A stretch of DNA of 64,000 nt from Amycolatopsis rifamycinica (GTDB lineage: Bacteria > Actinomycetota > Actinomycetes > Mycobacteriales > Pseudonocardiaceae): positions 214,498 to 278,497 of the forward strand of contig NZ_JMQI01000024.1 of the NCBI RefSeq assembly GCF_000695625.1, given 5' to 3'. Of this stretch, positions 1 to 9,590 are shown piece after piece (the stretch's first letter is position 1; every line of letters begins with the position of its first letter). The notes below the pieces were generated by a model. The model was not told where the DNA came from and ran no database searches. It saw only the letters and a list, made by a program, of their open reading frames with translations. The position numbers and the translations under genes were made by a program.

Positions 1-1433
1 ACGTAGCCGCGCTTGCGGTTGACGAACTTGATGTGCGGGTTCTCCCGCAGCTGCACGGCATCGCCGGCGTTCTGCTCGACGCCGTCGCCGCCCGAGGTGA
101 TCGAGGTGCCCACCAGCTCCGTGCCCACCGTCGCCGAGCCCGGGTCCGTGAAGTCGGCCTTGATGTCGGCGACGTAGCTCGCGTGCACGTCACCGGTGAT
201 CACCACCGGGTTGCTCGCCCTCGCCAGGTGGTCGCGGACGAGGTCGCGCTCGACCGGGTAGCTGTCCCACGCGTCGTCGCTGAAGCTCGTCTCCGGGCCC
301 GCGGTGAAGTCGCGGGCCGAGAAGAACACCTGCTGGGCCAGGATGTTCCAGCGCGCGGTGCGGCCGGCCAGGTTCCGCAGCAGCCAGTCCCGCTGCGCGG
401 AACCGAGGATCGTGCGGGCCGGGTCGAGCCGCTCCTCCGGCGTCACCTCCTGGTCGTCGCGGAACTGGCGGGTGTCGAGCAGGTGCACGTCGGCCAGGTC
501 GCCGAAGGTCAGCCGCCGGTTGATGCGGATGCCGGGGCCGGACGGACGCTGGGCGCGTCGCAGCGGCATGTGCTCGTAGTACGCCTGGAAGGCGGCCGCG
601 CGGCGCTGCCGGAACACCGCCGGGTCCTGGTCGGGTTCGGTGTCGGGCTGGGAGATGTCGCCCGCCCAGTTGTTTTCGACCTCGTGGTCGTCGAACACGA
701 CCGCCCACGGGAAGGCCGCGTGGGCCGCCTGCAGGTCCGGGTCGCTCTTGTACTGGGCGAGCCGGGTGCGGTAGTCGGCGAGCGTCCAGATCTCGGCCGC
801 CGGCGCGTGCGCCCGGCCGATCGTGCCCTGCGCGCCCCCTTCGTAGATGTAGTCGCCGAGGAACGCGACGAGGTCGAGGTCCTCCTCGGCCAGGTGCCGG
901 TAGGCCGTGTAGAATCCTTCCGGGTAGTTCTGGCAGCTGGCGAAGGCGAAGGCGAACCGGTCGGTCCGCGCGCCCGGCCGCGGCGCGGTTTTCGTCCGGC
1001 CCACCGGGCTCAGCTCGGTCCCGGTCCGGAAGCGGTAGAAGTACTCGGCTCCCGGCCGCAGCCCGGACACCTCGACGTGCACCGCGTGCGCCTGCTCGGG
1101 GCGAGCCAGCTCGGCACCGGCCGCCACCACCCGGTGGAACCGCTCGTCCTCGGCGACCTGCCAGCTCACCGGCACCGGACGGGACGGCATACCCCCGTCG
1201 GGCGACAGGGGCCGGGGCGCCAGCCGCGTCCACAGCACCACCCCGCCGGGCAGCGGATCGCCCGACGCGACCCCCAGCGTGAACGGCGCCCGGACCGGCG
1301 CGTGCCCCGCGCCCTCGGCGGCCGCGGCCGGGATGCCGGACAGCGCGGCGGCGCCGAGCGCGGCGGTCCCGGCGAGCAGCACCTGCCGCCGGGACGGCGC
1401 CGGACCCGCGGCGGCGTCGAAGGAACCAGCCAT
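1..1433 (-). CDS. phoD: PhoD-family alkaline phosphatase/phosphodiesterase, C-terminus cut by window edge
   Basis: Secreted metallophosphatase that releases phosphate from phosphate esters or phosphodiesters outside the cell. The ATG at 1433 follows an AGAGG ribosome site and opens a twin-arginine signal (SRRQVLLAG then an Ala-rich stretch ending near AAAAEG), so export is through Tat. Visible PhoD metal-site motifs are FLGDYIYE, DDHEVENNW and TGDVHASY. About 477 codons are present and the frame stays open to base 1, so the end lies outside the window. PhoD enzymes use Fe/Ca and are usually under PhoP control; I see no convincing Pho box upstream. The family call is firm; the exact substrate is not knowable here. 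Confidence 0.93.
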   Translation of the reverse strand, partial: MAGSFDAAAGPAPSRRQVLLAGTAALGAAALSGIPAAAAEGAGHAPVRAPFTLGVASGDPLPGGVVLWTRLAPRPLSPDGGMPSRPVPVSWQVAEDERFHRVVAAGAELARPEQAHAVHVEVSGLRPGAEYFYRFRTGTELSPVGRTKTAPRPGARTDRFAFAFASCQNYPEGFYTAYRHLAEEDLDLVAFLGDYIYEGGAQGTIGRAHAPAAEIWTLADYRTRLAQYKSDPDLQAAHAAFPWAVVFDDHEVENNWAGDISQPDTEPDQDPAVFRQRRAAAFQAYYEHMPLRRAQRPSGPGIRINRRLTFGDLADVHLLDTRQFRDDQEVTPEERLDPARTILGSAQRDWLLRNLAGRTARWNILAQQVFFSARDFTAGPETSFSDDAWDSYPVERDLVRDHLARASNPVVITGDVHASYVADIKADFTDPGSATVGTELVGTSITSGGDGVEQNAGDAVQLRENPHIKFVNRKRGY

Positions 1434-1613
1434 GTGTCACCTCTTCCGAAAAGACCGATTACGGCCCGCACACGCTAAGTTCGGCGGATGACTACAGAGG
1501 GACATCCCGATGGCCCGGCGGTGTACACCCGGATGAGGTAGGCGAACTTCATCTCGGATCAAGGAGTGACGGTGGCCGGGCCCGGGCAGGCCGGGTCCGG
1601 TCGCCGGGAGCCG

Positions 1614-2123
1614 TCAGTACGGAATGGTGATGTCGGCGGCACTGGTGGTCTCGTAGACCACACCGCTCTTGGTGGCGTAGTGGGTGCAGGCGACGTGGAC
1701 CGAGCGCAAGAAGGCGCCGTTGGGGATCCAGGGCGACCCGAAGTGGACGTCGACCAGCGCGCCGCCGTTTTCGGAGTCGTACTCGCCTGTGACAGCGCCG
1801 GTCTGGGCGGTGGCGGTGCATTGGACGTTGATGTAGTCGGCGTCGCGCCGGTCGTTGCCGGGGGTGGCGAAGCGCGAGTAGCCGCGGAGCTTCATCCGGC
1901 GGGCGGTCCCGTCGCTTTCGGTGCCCTCGGTCTGAATCACGCCCTGCAGGACGTAGGCGGCGGTCGTGCCGCCTCCGGAGCCGCCGCCGGTGCCGGGCTC
2001 CTCCGGGGCCGGATCGTCGATGGTCGGCAACTGGTAGGGGTCGGCCTGAGCGGGGGCGACGACCCCCACCGACAACGCGGCGACGGCGACCGCGACGAAA
2101 ACTCGTTTAAGCGATGAACTCAT
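1614..2123 (-). CDS. Small secreted protein of unknown function
   Basis: 169 residues. The start at 2123 is chosen because it places a classical Sec signal peptide (basic MSSSLKR, hydrophobic VFVAVAVAALSVGVV, cleavage near AQA-DP) at the N-terminus; the frame is open further upstream but that stretch is not protein-like. After a Pro/Gly-rich linker (residues about 35-55) comes a beta-rich domain with one Cys pair. Similar short secreted proteins are common in actinomycetes without known role. Monocistronic; it converges with nothing and stands 180 bp from the phosphatase gene start. Confidence 0.72.
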   Translation of the reverse strand: MSSSLKRVFVAVAVAALSVGVVAPAQADPYQLPTIDDPAPEEPGTGGGSGGGTTAAYVLQGVIQTEGTESDGTARRMKLRGYSRFATPGNDRRDADYINVQCTATAQTGAVTGEYDSENGGALVDVHFGSPWIPNGAFLRSVHVACTHYATKSGVVYETTSAADITIPY

Positions 2124-2430
2124 GCCTGAAGCATTACCGCGCTTTCCGTGATCCGCCGCGAAATTCCGCGGACGTCCCGGAAATTGGTACGTCCGGACCA
2201 GGCTCCGCCCGCGCACGCCGTACCGATTCGGCAAAATTACCCACATTTCGGGAACCGACGCCAGGCCAACGAAGGAGGGCGCCCTTTCCCGTACTTCTCT
2301 TTTACGCTTTTCCTCAGCGATCTTTTGACGAAGTACCACCCGTTGGCGTCGATGAAAAACTTTCCGGGACGATATGCGGGGGCCGGCTCCGGAAGAAATC
2401 GAAAGACGAGCGAGCCGGTCGGCTCGAAGG

Positions 2431-3477
2431 TCACGGCACGGGAACGAGGGGAACGTCGAGGAGGCTCCGGTCGCCGTCGGTGCCGTGGGCCAGGGCGGCC
2501 GCCGCGTCCTCGTGCGGCGTGCCCAGCCGGACGGCGCTGACCTCGTCCAACCGCCGGTGGTGCGCTCGGCCGAGCTCGACGCTCAGTGCGTCGAGGTAAC
2601 CCGTCAGCTGGGCGGGCGTGCGGGGTCCCACGATGGGGATCAGCGAGGTCCGGACCTGTGCGGCGCGATGGCGGAGCCAGGACAGCGCGACCTGGACCGG
2701 CCCGGTACCGGCCTCGTCGGCGACGGCGAGGACCGCGTCGAGCACGGCGGCGCGTCGCCCGGCACCCTCGCCCGCCGCGGCCTGGGCGCTGAGCCGCCCC
2801 TGCTCACCGCGCCGGTACTTCCCGGTGAGCAGACCACCGGCCAAGGGGCCGTACCCGACGACACCCAGCCCGTGGGCCTGAGCCATCGGGATGAGTTCCC
2901 GCTCCGCGGAGCGTTCGGCCAGGCTGTACTCGGTCTGGATGCCGACCAGCGGCGCGCGCCCGCTCAGTTCCGACCTGACGGCCGCGCCGGCGACCCGCCA
3001 AGCCGGGAAGTTCGACAGCCCGCCGTAGCGGACCTTGCCCGCTCGGATCAGGTCCTCGAGGCCGGCCACGATCTCCGCCACCGGGGTCACGCCGTCGGGG
3101 AAGTGCGGCATGAAGACGTCCACGTAGCCGGTCTTCAACCGCCGCAGGCTCTCCTCCAGGGAGCGGATCATCACCTTGCGGCTGTTGCCGGTGGTCCCCG
3201 GCCGGACCCGGGACTGCCTGCTCCCGGTGTACTTCGCGATCACCACGAAGTCGTCGCGCTCCCGGCCGAGGAGATCGCCCAGCACGGTCTCGGCCTCGCC
3301 GTTCTGGTAGATGTTCGACACGTCGAAGGTCGTGCCACCGGCCGCGACGAACGCTTCGAAGATCGCCTTGGCGCCCACCAGGCCCGCGGCGGACGGCGCC
3401 GAGCCGAAGTTGGCCGTGCCCAGGACGTATTCCGAGACCCGCAACCCGCTTTGCCGTCCGAAGGTCTGGTAGCGCAC
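2431..3477 (-). CDS. Aldo/keto reductase
   Basis: 348-residue NADPH-dependent carbonyl reductase of the AKR superfamily (TIM barrel, cytoplasmic). The GTG at 3477 is preceded by AAGGAG at 6 nt spacing, which fixes the start although the frame extends far upstream. Visible features: the catalytic Tyr region NIYQNG, Lys in IAKYT, His in FMPHF, and the cofactor-binding C-terminal part with GYGPLAGGLLTGKY. It is transcribed divergently from a TetR regulator 72 bp away, so it is probably that regulator's target. Substrate unknown; typical relatives reduce aldehydes or ketones. Confidence 0.9.
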   Translation of the reverse strand: MRYQTFGRQSGLRVSEYVLGTANFGSAPSAAGLVGAKAIFEAFVAAGGTTFDVSNIYQNGEAETVLGDLLGRERDDFVVIAKYTGSRQSRVRPGTTGNSRKVMIRSLEESLRRLKTGYVDVFMPHFPDGVTPVAEIVAGLEDLIRAGKVRYGGLSNFPAWRVAGAAVRSELSGRAPLVGIQTEYSLAERSAERELIPMAQAHGLGVVGYGPLAGGLLTGKYRRGEQGRLSAQAAAGEGAGRRAAVLDAVLAVADEAGTGPVQVALSWLRHRAAQVRTSLIPIVGPRTPAQLTGYLDALSVELGRAHHRRLDEVSAVRLGTPHEDAAAALAHGTDGDRSLLDVPLVPVP

Positions 3478-3531
3478 AGGAGTCTCCTTGAGGCACGAGC
3501 GGTGGGGTACAGTGTGGACAGTACCACATAA

Positions 3532-3545
3532 AACGAATGGTCGTT
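3532..3545. promoter_or_regulatory. Probable TetR operator
   Basis: Perfect 5-bp inverted repeat AACGA-ATGG-TCGTT ending 4 bp before the TetR ATG at 3550, in the 72-bp intergenic space shared with the divergent aldo/keto reductase. Position and form fit autoregulation by TetR with joint control of the reductase. A looser GGTAC/GTACC repeat (3506-3525) lies next to it. Confidence 0.6.
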
Positions 3546-3549
3546 CTTT

Positions 3550-4086
3550 ATGCCCAGAGTCACCCAAGCCCACCTCGACGCGCGACGTCAGCAGATCATC
3601 GACGCGGCCCGCGCCCGCTTCGCCGGCCACGGGTTCGCGCGGACGTCCATGACCGACCTCGTCGAAGCTTCCGGCCTCTCCGTGGGGGCGATCTACCGGT
3701 ACTTCAAGGGGAAGGACCAGATCGTCGCCGCCATCTGCGAGCAGGCGACCCAGGCGCTGCCCGCCGAGCTGACGGCCGGGTCCGTGCACGAGTTCCTCGA
3801 GCACGTCCGGACCATGGCCCGCGAAGAGGACCACGCCCGGCTGGTCGCCCAGATCTACGCCGAGGCCGCGGTCTCCCCGCAGCTCGCCGCCCTCGTCCGC
3901 CGGCAACTCGGCGACCTGCGCGCCGCGGTCGCCGCGCTCCTGCCCGGCCACGAGCCGGCCGAAGCGGAACGGATCGCCGAAGCGTTCGTGGCGGTCTGCA
4001 ACGGCTACACCCAGCAACTCGCCGTGCGCGGCGACCTCGACCCGGCTCCCTTCACCGCGGCACTGACGGCGATCATCGAGTCGTGA
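3550..4086 (+). CDS. TetR/AcrR-family transcriptional regulator
   Basis: 178 residues. N-terminal helix-turn-helix (about residues 10-55) with the characteristic SVGAIYRYFKGKDQI recognition region, followed by an all-helical ligand domain. It probably represses itself and the divergent aldo/keto reductase through the palindrome overlapping its leader. The ligand cannot be predicted. It ends 34 bp before the CHAT-protease gene on the same strand, but the difference in function and the gap make a shared operon uncertain. Confidence 0.9.
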   Translation: MPRVTQAHLDARRQQIIDAARARFAGHGFARTSMTDLVEASGLSVGAIYRYFKGKDQIVAAICEQATQALPAELTAGSVHEFLEHVRTMAREEDHARLVAQIYAEAAVSPQLAALVRRQLGDLRAAVAALLPGHEPAEAERIAEAFVAVCNGYTQQLAVRGDLDPAPFTAALTAIIES

Positions 4087-4120
4087 CGTCGTCACCGGCT
4101 TGTCGGTAGAGTTCCCGGCG

Positions 4121-7100
4121 ATGACCACGGGTGACGACGGCCACGGCGAGGCCGATCCGGAGTTCGGCGCGTGGGTCGCGGCCTTCGACGACGCCGTGGA
4201 CCGGAGCACCGAAGGTTCGCGCGAAGCCCTCGACGAGGTCGTCGAACTCGGCGAGACGCTGGCGGCGGTGTTCGCCGGAGAAGGCGACTCGACCGCGTTC
4301 GCGCACGTGCGCTACCTCCAGGGCCTCGCGCACCTCGACCTCTTCGACCACGCGGTGGCGGCCGCGGACGGACCGGTCGACGACCACCACCGCGAGCAGG
4401 CCATCGCCGCGTTCCGGGAGGTCCGGACGCTGCCCGTCGACGAGGCCGTCGGCCTGGACGCCGCCCTGCGCCTCGGCCTGCTCGCGTCCCACCGCATCCT
4501 GCGGAACGGGACGTGGTCGGCGGCCGAACTGGACGACGCGCTCGAGGCGCTGAGCACCGGCAGGCCCGCCGCCGCCGCGTCGGGACCGGACCTCGAGCGG
4601 CTGACGTCCTTCCGGCTCGGCCTGCTGCGGGCGACCCGGTACCTGGGCGACGGCGGTGACGCCGAGGACCACGCCGAAGCGGTGCGCGAGCTTACGGCGA
4701 TCACGGAGGACCCGGCGGCCGAGACGAACGCGAAGGACGCCGCCCGGCTGTTCCTCGCCCAGCTCGCGCTGGGCGCCGCGCTACCGCGGGAACTGCGCAC
4801 CGGACCGGCGGCCCTCAGCCCCGAAGCCGTCGAGGCCGCCCGGTCCGACGGCCTGCACGCCGCGGTCGGCGAACGGCTCGGCGTGGCACTGGAGCACCTG
4901 GACGCGGTGTCGCCCGAGGCGACGGCCGGGCCGATGGCCTCGCTCATCGGCGGAATGCGCGCGATGGCGAAACTGAGCGCGGCTTCCGGCACCGCGACCG
5001 CCGACGAGCTCGGGGCGGCGGCCGAGTTCCTGGCCGAAGCGCGGCAGGACGAAGCGCCCGGCTCGGCGAGCTCGGCTGTGCTGTCGATGACCGGCGCCGC
5101 CCTCGACGTCGTGCGCAATCGGCTGACCGGCACGGCCCCGGCGTCGTTGGCCCCCGTCGACGAGATGCTCGACGCTCTCGGCCGACTCACCGGGCACCCG
5201 GTGACACCGATGCTCCAGAACCTGATCGGCGAAATCGCACCGGAGCAGTCGCGGCAGTCGCTGCTGTCGCTGCCCTCCAGAGAGGACCTGGAGTCGACCA
5301 TCGCGCAGCTGGAACGGGTGCTGGCCGAACTGCCCGACCACCCGGCCCGGACCCGCAACCTCTGCTCCCTCGCGGTGGCGGGGGTCCACCACGCCGTCCG
5401 GGAAAAGTCCATGACCGGCGTGCGCCGCGTCCGGGACGTGCTGGTGCGGGCCAGGGACCGGCCGACGGCCTCGCCGTCCGACGCGGGCATCCTTTCCCTC
5501 ATCTCGGCCTGGGTGGAAGCGGTCCTGGCCATCTCCACCCACGACACGGGGCTGATGAACAGCGCCATCGCCCGCATCCAGCAGGCCTCGGCCCAGCTGC
5601 CACCGGAGCACGAACTGCACCCCCTGCTGGCCCCGCAGATCGGCGCCCTGCTCGCCCAGCGGTACCTCATCACGCGCGATCTCGGCGACCTGGAGGCCCT
5701 GCAGCTCTTCATGGGTGAACCGGCACCGGGCCGCTCCCCGGCGGACGGCGAACCCCCGGCGACGGACTGGATGGCGCGCATCATGAGCATCATCGGCGCG
5801 CTCGCCGCCCCTGCCGGCCTGACCGCTGGGAAGCTGGACGAGCTGCTGGACGAGCTCGACGAGGTCGTGGACTCGATTCCGGCGGACCAGTGGCGGGTCT
5901 ACGACTGGAGCCGGCTGCGACCGGCCCTGACCATGCTGCGGAGCGCCCTGACGGGCAAGGAACCCGGCTTTCCCACCGGCGGCCCCGCCCTGGACGCCTT
6001 CCGGGCCGCGGCCGACGCCGTCGGGGCGCCCGGTGACGAAAGCCTGTTCGGGTCGCGGTCCGAGGCGGCCATGGCCCACCTCGGCGTCGGTATCGCCGAA
6101 CGGAACGAAGCGCGGATCAGCGCCGCGATCGCGTTACTCACCGAAGAATGCCTGCAGCCCTCGGAGTTCCTCGGGCAACAGCTCGCCCACCTCGGGTCGC
6201 TCGGTTTCGCGCTGCGGGTCCGGTACGCCCACTGGCGGCGGCCGCAGGACATCGACGCCTCGATCGTCTGGCTCGAAGAAGCCCGGCTGCTGGCCCTCGG
6301 CGAACCGGGCCTGAGCGACACCGCCGCGCTGTACAACACGCTCGGCGAGAGCTACCACGCCCGCGGGGACCGCGCGCGCCGCGACCACGTCCGCGCCGTC
6401 GAAGCCGGCCTCGAGGGGCTGCGCGCGCGGATGCGGGACGTATTGGTTCAGACCACCGCGGCGCACGCGCTCAGCACCGCGCAGCGCGCCGAGGGCGAAG
6501 CCGTCACGGTCGCCCGCTGGTGCCTCGACGCGGACGACGTCCCGGCCGCGGCCCACGCGCTCGAACTGGGGCGGGCCATGGTGCTGCACTCGGCGACCGT
6601 GGAGGCCGACACGGCCGCGCTGCTGCGGGAGGCCGGTCACCCGGAGCTGGCCGAGCGCTGGGCGGCCCAGCCGGGCGAGGACTCCACCACCGCCGCGTTC
6701 GCCGGCCCGGTGGCGGCCATGAGCGTCCCCGACACCTTGCGCCGCGAAGTCCTGCAGGCCGTCGAAGGCACCGAAACCGAACGCCGCCTGCTGTCCCCAC
6801 CCACCGTCGCGGACATTTCCGCCGCGCTCCGCGGCGCCGGGGCCGCTGCGCTGGTCTACCTCGTCCCGAGGGACGAAGGTGCCGGCTACGCCCTGATCGT
6901 CCCGGACCGCGGACCGGCCCGCGAGCTCCCGCTGCCGTACCTCGCCGTCACCCGCAACGGGCCGGTCGAGCAGTTCGAACGCGCGCAACGGGCGCTGCAG
7001 CGGTTCGACCGCACCGACGTCACCGGGGAGCGCGCCCGCCGCCGGTGGGACGACGCCGCGGCCGCGCTCGCCGGCTGGGCGTGGCGGGCCGCGATCGGGC

Positions 7101-7957
7101 CGATCCTCGGCGCCGTCCCCCCGTCCGGGCGCCGGGGCGTGCCGCGCGTGGTCCTCGCGCCGGTCGGACGGCTCGGCGGGGTGCCCTGGCACGCCGCGCG
7201 GCGTGCGGACGGCGACGGTGTCCGCTACGCCTGCCAGGACGCGATCATCACCTACGCCGCGTCCGCCCGGCAGTTCGTCGACGCGTGCCGGCGGGGACCG
7301 CGCCGCTGGGCCGAGGCGCCCGCGCTCGTCGCCGCGGCCGAAGACCTGGAGTGGAGCCGGCAGGAAGTCCGTGAGCTGCGGAACTTCTACCCGGACGCCG
7401 ACTTCGGCGACGGCGAGCCGCCCACCCCCGCCCAGGTGCTCGACCGGCTGCCGCGCGCGAACTCCGCCGGTGCGTCGCTGCTGCACCTGAGCTGCCACGC
7501 CCGCCGGACCGAGCCGCCGATCGACTCCTACCTCCAGCTCGCCGGCGGGGCGCCGCTGTCCGTGCGCCGGATCCTGCGCCAGGCGGCCGCCCGCCCGGCC
7601 GGCCGGCCCGGGGCCCTCGTCGTCCTCGCCGCCTGCGCGAGCGACCTGACGGGCAGCTCCCCGGACGAGGCGCTGACCCTGGCGACCGCGTTCCTCGCCG
7701 GCGGCGCGGCGGGCGTGGTCGGCACCCGGTGGCCGGTCGAAGACCGCCGGACCGCGTTGTTCATGCTGGTGTTCCACCACTACCTCAACGCCGGCTACCC
7801 CGAGCCGGCCACGGCGCTGCGCGCCGCGCAGCTGTGGATGCTCGATCCCGGCCGCCGGCTGCCCCGCCGGATCACCGGGCTGCCGGCCGGGGAGGAGCGG
7901 CGGCCCGGCCATGAAACGATCGGGGCCTGGGCCGCGTTCACCTACCAGGGCCTGTGA
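4121..7957 (+). CDS. CHAT-domain (caspase-like) protease with long helical-repeat N-terminus
   Basis: 1278 residues. Residues 1 to about 900 are Ala/Leu/Glu-rich helical repeats of TPR type, including a stretch naming TPR-like pairs near residues 670-780. The C-terminal ~350 residues form a CHAT domain: the catalytic His is in HLSCHA (His1126), the Cys in LAACAS (Cys1172), and the chain ends with the family's GAWAAFTYQGL. CHAT proteases act as effectors or processing enzymes in bacterial immunity. ATG 4121 is used although its ribosome site is weak; a TTG at 4100 is the alternative. An Hsp70 gene follows after 16 bp, and the large chaperone/GTPase operon runs towards it, implying one system with this as the probable proteolytic output. 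Confidence 0.9.
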   Translation: MTTGDDGHGEADPEFGAWVAAFDDAVDRSTEGSREALDEVVELGETLAAVFAGEGDSTAFAHVRYLQGLAHLDLFDHAVAAADGPVDDHHREQAIAAFREVRTLPVDEAVGLDAALRLGLLASHRILRNGTWSAAELDDALEALSTGRPAAAASGPDLERLTSFRLGLLRATRYLGDGGDAEDHAEAVRELTAITEDPAAETNAKDAARLFLAQLALGAALPRELRTGPAALSPEAVEAARSDGLHAAVGERLGVALEHLDAVSPEATAGPMASLIGGMRAMAKLSAASGTATADELGAAAEFLAEARQDEAPGSASSAVLSMTGAALDVVRNRLTGTAPASLAPVDEMLDALGRLTGHPVTPMLQNLIGEIAPEQSRQSLLSLPSREDLESTIAQLERVLAELPDHPARTRNLCSLAVAGVHHAVREKSMTGVRRVRDVLVRARDRPTASPSDAGILSLISAWVEAVLAISTHDTGLMNSAIARIQQASAQLPPEHELHPLLAPQIGALLAQRYLITRDLGDLEALQLFMGEPAPGRSPADGEPPATDWMARIMSIIGALAAPAGLTAGKLDELLDELDEVVDSIPADQWRVYDWSRLRPALTMLRSALTGKEPGFPTGGPALDAFRAAADAVGAPGDESLFGSRSEAAMAHLGVGIAERNEARISAAIALLTEECLQPSEFLGQQLAHLGSLGFALRVRYAHWRRPQDIDASIVWLEEARLLALGEPGLSDTAALYNTLGESYHARGDRARRDHVRAVEAGLEGLRARMRDVLVQTTAAHALSTAQRAEGEAVTVARWCLDADDVPAAAHALELGRAMVLHSATVEADTAALLREAGHPELAERWAAQPGEDSTTAAFAGPVAAMSVPDTLRREVLQAVEGTETERRLLSPPTVADISAALRGAGAAALVYLVPRDEGAGYALIVPDRGPARELPLPYLAVTRNGPVEQFERAQRALQRFDRTDVTGERARRRWDDAAAALAGWAWRAAIGPILGAVPPSGRRGVPRVVLAPVGRLGGVPWHAARRADGDGVRYACQDAIITYAASARQFVDACRRGPRRWAEAPALVAAAEDLEWSRQEVRELRNFYPDADFGDGEPPTPAQVLDRLPRANSAGASLLHLSCHARRTEPPIDSYLQLAGGAPLSVRRILRQAAARPAGRPGALVVLAACASDLTGSSPDEALTLATAFLAGGAAGVVGTRWPVEDRRTALFMLVFHHYLNAGYPEPATALRAAQLWMLDPGRRLPRRITGLPAGEERRPGHETIGAWAAFTYQGL

Positions 7958-7973
7958 CCGGAAAGGTGGAGGA

Positions 7974-9584
7974 ATGCCGGTGGAGACGACGTTCGGGATC
8001 GACCTCGGCACGACGCATTCGTGCATCGCGTCGGTGGACGAAGCGGGGAAGGCCGTCGTCATCCGGAACTCCCTCGGCGAGGAGACCACGCCGTCGGTGG
8101 TGTACTTCGAACCCGGAAAGCGCGTCACCGTGGGGACTTCCGCGAAGCACGCCGCCGTGCTCACCCCGCACCTGGTCGCCCAGCTGACGAAACGGCTGAT
8201 CGGCGTCAGCGACGTCGCCGGGACCTACCACGGTCAGACCTACTCGCCGGAGGAGGTCGGCGCGCTGATCCTGCGGGAGCTGGTCCGGTCCGTGCGGGAG
8301 AACACCGGGCAGCGGGTCGAGGACGTCGTGATCACCGTTCCCGCGTACTTCGGGGTGGCGCAGAAGGAAGCGACCCGGCAGGCCGGCAAGATCGCCGGGC
8401 TGCGGGTGCTCGACGTCCTGCCCGAGCCGGTCGCCGCCGCGCTGCACTACCAGACGCTGCACACCGGCACCGGCGTCCGCCACCTGCTCGTGTGCGACCT
8501 CGGCGGCGGCACCTTCGACACTTCGGTCATCCGCCTCGACGGCGACGACGTGCGGACGGTGTGCACCGGCGGCGACGGCCGGCTCGGCGGGGCGGACTGG
8601 GACCAGCGCGTCCGCGCGCACCTGTTGTCCTGCTTCACCGAGGAGCACCCGGACCTGGACCCGACCCGGGACGAGGCGTTCCTGCAGGACCTCGCGACCA
8701 TCGCCGAAAAGCTGAAGAAGGACCTGAGCAGCGCCGAAGCCCGCCGGGCGGCGCTGCGGTTCGGGGGCGCGGTCACCCGCGTCGAACTGACCAGGGCGAA
8801 GCTGGAGGAGCTCACCGCGGACCTGCTGGACCGCGTCGTGGACGTCACCGAGCAGACCGTCGCCACGGCGAAGGCCCAGGGGGTGCCGTCGTTCGACGAC
8901 GTCATCCTGGTGGGCGGCATGGCGAAGATGCCGGCCGTGGCGGACCGGCTCGAGCGGAAACTGGGCCTGCGCGGCCGGCTGCACGAGCCCGAGGTCGCGG
9001 TCGCGAAGGGCGCGGCCCTCTACGCCGTGCTGCGCCGCGTCCAGGACGGCGCGACCGCGCACCGCGTCGCCGACCAGCTCGGGCTGAGCACCGACCAGGT
9101 GGAGAGCCTGGCCACGAAGAAGGTCACGGGCGTGGTGCCGAAGGCGTTCGGCGTGATGGCGGTCGACGCGAGCGACCCGCTCGCCCTCACCGACCCGCTG
9201 CGGGCGCGCAAGATGATCGCGCACCTGTTGCCGGCCAACACCCCGCTGCCCGCGGACTCCGGCCCGTTCCCGTTCGCGGTGGCGGTCGACAAGCAGCGGA
9301 TGGTGGAGATCGAGGTCTGGGAGCAGGCGGGCGAGTTCGAGTCGGAGGAGCTGTCGGAGAACGTCCGCATCGGCCGCGGCCGCCTGCGCAACCTCCCACC
9401 CCGCCCGGCGGGCTCCCCGTTCGAGGTCACGTTCTTCATGTCGGAGACGGGAACGCTGACGGTCCACGCGATCGAGCCGGCGTCGGGCGCCGAGGTCCGC
9501 TTCGACCTCCAGATCGGCGGCATGGACGCGGCGGCGGTCCAGAAGGCCCGCACGGACATCGCGCGGCACGAAGTCCAGGGCTGA
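7974..9584 (+). CDS. Hsp70-family chaperone (DnaK-like, short) paired with CHAT protease
   Basis: 536 residues. Start ATG 7974 follows AGGTGGAGG. The ATPase domain has phosphate-1 FGIDLGTTHSC, phosphate-2 CDLGGGTFDTSV and the adenosine motif ILVGGMAKMP; a beta substrate-binding-like region follows (residues about 390-536). It lacks the ~80-100 residue helical lid of housekeeping DnaK (about 610-640 residues). Directly behind the CHAT gene in a two-gene operon, so it probably holds or triggers the protease or its activator. It is one of three Hsp70s in 15 kb and clearly diverged from the other two. Confidence 0.92.
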   Translation: MPVETTFGIDLGTTHSCIASVDEAGKAVVIRNSLGEETTPSVVYFEPGKRVTVGTSAKHAAVLTPHLVAQLTKRLIGVSDVAGTYHGQTYSPEEVGALILRELVRSVRENTGQRVEDVVITVPAYFGVAQKEATRQAGKIAGLRVLDVLPEPVAAALHYQTLHTGTGVRHLLVCDLGGGTFDTSVIRLDGDDVRTVCTGGDGRLGGADWDQRVRAHLLSCFTEEHPDLDPTRDEAFLQDLATIAEKLKKDLSSAEARRAALRFGGAVTRVELTRAKLEELTADLLDRVVDVTEQTVATAKAQGVPSFDDVILVGGMAKMPAVADRLERKLGLRGRLHEPEVAVAKGAALYAVLRRVQDGATAHRVADQLGLSTDQVESLATKKVTGVVPKAFGVMAVDASDPLALTDPLRARKMIAHLLPANTPLPADSGPFPFAVAVDKQRMVEIEVWEQAGEFESEELSENVRIGRGRLRNLPPRPAGSPFEVTFFMSETGTLTVHAIEPASGAEVRFDLQIGGMDAAAVQKARTDIARHEVQG

Positions 9585-9590
9585 CGGCGG

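Noticed and set aside
33..1478. Long rightward open frame over the PhoD gene
   Set aside because: Arg/His/Val-rich composition with no domain; it is the antisense of a clear PhoD phosphatase.
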